From an uncultured Lachnospiraceae bacterium (GTDB taxonomy: Bacteria > Bacillota > Clostridia > Lachnospirales > Lachnospiraceae): a DNA stretch of 64,000 nt. The stretch is taken from positions 19,859 through 83,858 of the forward strand of contig CAJTOW010000003.1 of the NCBI GenBank assembly GCA_910577655.1. The letters are read 5' to 3'. Shown one piece after another: positions 61,934 to 64,000 of the stretch. Position numbers and translations under genes: made by a program. Below the pieces are notes generated by a model that worked only from the letters and a program-made list of their open reading frames with translations, ran no database searches and was not told where the DNA came from. Each line of letters starts with the position of its first letter. Within the stretch, counting starts at the first letter, position 1.

Positions 61934-63154
61934 ATGCTTAACAAAAAATCCGTAGATGATCTGAATGCAAAGGGGAAACGCGTTCTGATACGCTGTGATT
62001 TCAATGTACCGTTAAAGGAAGGCAAGATCACTGATGAGACCCGTATCGTGGCTGCTCTTCCCACCATTAAGAAGCTGGCAGATGACGGCGCGAAAGTGAT
62101 TCTCTGCTCCCACCTTGGCAAGGTAAAGAACGGTCCCAATGAAGGCGAGTCCCTGGCGCCGGTTGCCGCAAGACTTTCCGAGAAGCTGGGTAAGGATGTG
62201 GTATTTGTTTCCGATTACAACGTGACCGGCGAGGCTGCCACCAAGGCTGTGGAGGCTATGAAGGAAGGGGACGTAGTCCTGCTGCAGAACACCCGTTTCC
62301 GCGGCAAAGAGGAGACCAAGAACGGCGAGGAGTTCAGCAAGGAGCTGGCTGATCTGGCAGATGACTATGTATGCGACGCGTTTGGTTCTTCCCACAGAGC
62401 CCATGCATCTGTTGAAGGCGTGACCAAATTTATCACAGCCAAGGGCGGCACCAACGCGGTAGGCTATCTGATGCAGAAGGAGATCGACTTCCTGGGCAAT
62501 GCAGTGGAGAATCCGGTGAGACCCTTTGTGGCGATTCTGGGCGGCGCTAAGGTTGCCGACAAGCTGAATGTTATCTCCAACCTGCTGGAAAAGTGCGATA
62601 CCCTGATCATTGGCGGCGGCATGGCCTTCACCTTCTTAAAGGCCCAGGGCAAGGAGATCGGCAATTCCCTGGTAGACGACAGCAAGCTGGATTACTGCAA
62701 GGAGATGATGGATAAGGCAGAGAAGCTGGGCAAGAAGCTTCTGCTTCCGGTTGACAGTACCATCGCTGCCAATTTCCCGGATCCCATTGACGGGCCTATT
62801 GATGTGCAGGTAGTGTCTGTAGACGCGATCCCGGCAGATATGCAGGGTCTGGATATCGGAACGAAGACCGCTGAGCTTTATGCAGATGCAGTTAAGTCTG
62901 CCAGGACGGTTGTATGGAACGGCCCGATGGGTGTTTTCGAGAATCCTGTGCTGGCCAAGGGTACTATCGCGGTAGCCCAGGCACTGGCTGAGACAGAGGC
63001 TACCACCATCATCGGCGGCGGTGATTCTGCGGCAGCTGTGAACCAGCTTGGCTTTGCCGACAAGATGAGCCATATCTCCACTGGCGGCGGCGCATCCCTG
63101 GAATTTTTGGAAGGCAAAGAGCTTCCGGGCGTAGCAGCAGCGGATGACAAATAA
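61934..63154 (+). CDS. pgk: Phosphoglycerate kinase
   Basis: A 406-residue kinase. RVLIRCDFNVPLKEGKITDE, DEVVLLQNTRFRGKEE-like (VVLLQNTRFRGKEETK), NGPMGVFENP and IIGGGDSAAAVNQLG are the standard motifs. ATG 61934 with AAAGGGG upstream. It is 11 bases from tpiA. Confidence 0.97.
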   Translation: MLNKKSVDDLNAKGKRVLIRCDFNVPLKEGKITDETRIVAALPTIKKLADDGAKVILCSHLGKVKNGPNEGESLAPVAARLSEKLGKDVVFVSDYNVTGEAATKAVEAMKEGDVVLLQNTRFRGKEETKNGEEFSKELADLADDYVCDAFGSSHRAHASVEGVTKFITAKGGTNAVGYLMQKEIDFLGNAVENPVRPFVAILGGAKVADKLNVISNLLEKCDTLIIGGGMAFTFLKAQGKEIGNSLVDDSKLDYCKEMMDKAEKLGKKLLLPVDSTIAANFPDPIDGPIDVQVVSVDAIPADMQGLDIGTKTAELYADAVKSARTVVWNGPMGVFENPVLAKGTIAVAQALAETEATTIIGGGDSAAAVNQLGFADKMSHISTGGGASLEFLEGKELPGVAAADDK

Positions 63155-63165
63155 AGGAGAGAAAA

Positions 63166-63918
63166 ATGTCCAGAAAGAAAATTATCGCAGGCAACTGGAA
63201 GATGAATATGACACCTTCCGAGGCCGTAAAGCTGATCGATACCTTAAAGCCTCTGGTGAAGAATGATGAGGTGGACGTGGTGTTCTGCGTGCCGGCCATT
63301 GATATCATCCCGGCCATGGAGGCGGCTAAGGGAACCAATATCTGCATTGGTGCAGAGAATATGTACTTTGAGGAGAAGGGCGCCTATACCGGCGAGATCT
63401 CGCCCAATATGCTGGTGGACGCAGGTGTGAAGTATGTGATCATCGGCCATTCCGAGCGGCGTGAGTATTTTGCAGAGACAGATGAGACAGTTAATAAGAA
63501 GGTTCTCAAAGCCTTTGAGCACGGCCTGACACCTATTATCTGCTGCGGCGAGTCCCTGACCCAGAGAGAGCAGGGCATTACCATCGACTGGATCCGCCAG
63601 CAGATCAAGATCGCCTTCCTGAATGTGACGGCTGACCAGGCAAAGACGGCTGTGATTGCTTATGAGCCTATCTGGGCCATCGGCACCGGCAAGGTAGCCA
63701 CCACAGAACAGGCCCAGGAGGTCTGCGCGGCGATCCGTGCCTGCATCGGGGAAATCTACGATGAAGCTACGGCAGCAGCCATCCGTATCCAGTACGGCGG
63801 TTCTGTATCAGCTTCCAGCGCTCCTGAGCTGTTCGCACAGCCGGATATTGACGGCGGACTGGTAGGCGGTGCATCCTTGAAGCCAGACTTTGGTGCCATT
63901 GTCAATTACAATAAATAG
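63166..63918 (+). CDS. tpiA: Triosephosphate isomerase
   Basis: A 250-residue TIM barrel. IAGNWKMNMTPSEA (Lys), VIIGHSERREYF (His), AYEPIWAIGTGKVAT (catalytic Glu), and QYGGSVSASSAPEL complete the set. AAAGGAGAGAAAA precedes ATG 63166. It ends the visible gap-pgk-tpiA cluster. Confidence 0.97.
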   Translation: MSRKKIIAGNWKMNMTPSEAVKLIDTLKPLVKNDEVDVVFCVPAIDIIPAMEAAKGTNICIGAENMYFEEKGAYTGEISPNMLVDAGVKYVIIGHSERREYFAETDETVNKKVLKAFEHGLTPIICCGESLTQREQGITIDWIRQQIKIAFLNVTADQAKTAVIAYEPIWAIGTGKVATTEQAQEVCAAIRACIGEIYDEATAAAIRIQYGGSVSASSAPELFAQPDIDGGLVGGASLKPDFGAIVNYNK

Positions 63919-63946
63919 TAAGTGACTGTAGTATGTCTGCTGACAG

Positions 63947-64000
63947 GTAACAGTTCAGATAGGTCTGCGCACTCGCTGCGCGGACCGTACGAAAACGTAG
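63947..64000 (+). repeat. Dispersed palindromic repeat, copy 7, cut by window edge
   Basis: GTAACAGTTCAGA (63947-63959) starts 28 bases after tpiA. The inner hairpin GGTCTGCGC/GCGCGGACC follows, and the sequence ends before a right arm appears. Confidence 0.65.

Overview
The window looks like chromosomal DNA of an endospore-forming clostridium, most probably a gut Lachnospiraceae. The reasons are a complete spoIIIAA-AH operon, spoIVB and spo0A, a tlyA/nadK/argR/recN string downstream of dxs, and strong AGGAGG ribosome sites throughout. I infer the family from gene content and order; no search was run.

Layout. 0-9.8 kb: the start of a PTS IIC-type permease gene (minus strand), a LysR regulator, and a sulfur/methionine block (metY, a zinc-ribbon membrane protein, metF, a separate cobalamin-reactivation protein, and a metH that lacks that domain). 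A convergent thiT gene under a TPP riboswitch follows. 9.9-15.9 kb: comEA-like gene, orphan OmpR-type regulator, GNAT, condensation-like acyltransferase, alpha/beta hydrolase, rlmH, and a secreted cell-wall-binding-repeat protein. 16.0-21.5 kb: the spoIIIA operon. 21.6-31.5 kb: Gls24-type protein, nusB-xseA-xseB-ispA-dxs-tlyA-nadK-argR-recN, with a small DMT-type transporter on the other strand.

31.5-48.4 kb is a defence island between recN and spoIVB. It encodes a type III-A CRISPR system: cas6, cas10/csm1, csm2, csm3, csm4, an array of 24 repeats and 23 spacers, cas1 and cas2. A second run of genes follows: a 206-residue protein made of two tandem copies of one motif block, an 894-residue protein with two WYL-like modules, csm6 (CARF plus HEPN), and a 1074-residue RecQ-like helicase of visibly lower GC. 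No csm5 is present, and just after csm4 lies a decayed copy of the csm4 3' end. The Cas10 HD motif is lost while GGDD is intact, so the system probably acts through cyclic oligoadenylate signalling and Csm6 rather than Cas10 DNase activity.

48.5-64 kb is housekeeping again: spoIVB (inverted relative to recN and spo0A), spo0A, glgA, a YuiD-type protein, a stand-alone LytTR protein, rpsO-pnp, an M14 peptidase, a HisJ-type PHP phosphatase, a Na/Pi cotransporter, and gap-pgk-tpiA running to the right edge.

A dispersed intergenic repeat family with the arm GTAACAGTTCAGA occurs at seven places, nearly always just after a stop codon. The largest copy is a 149-bp palindromic element at 58655-58803.
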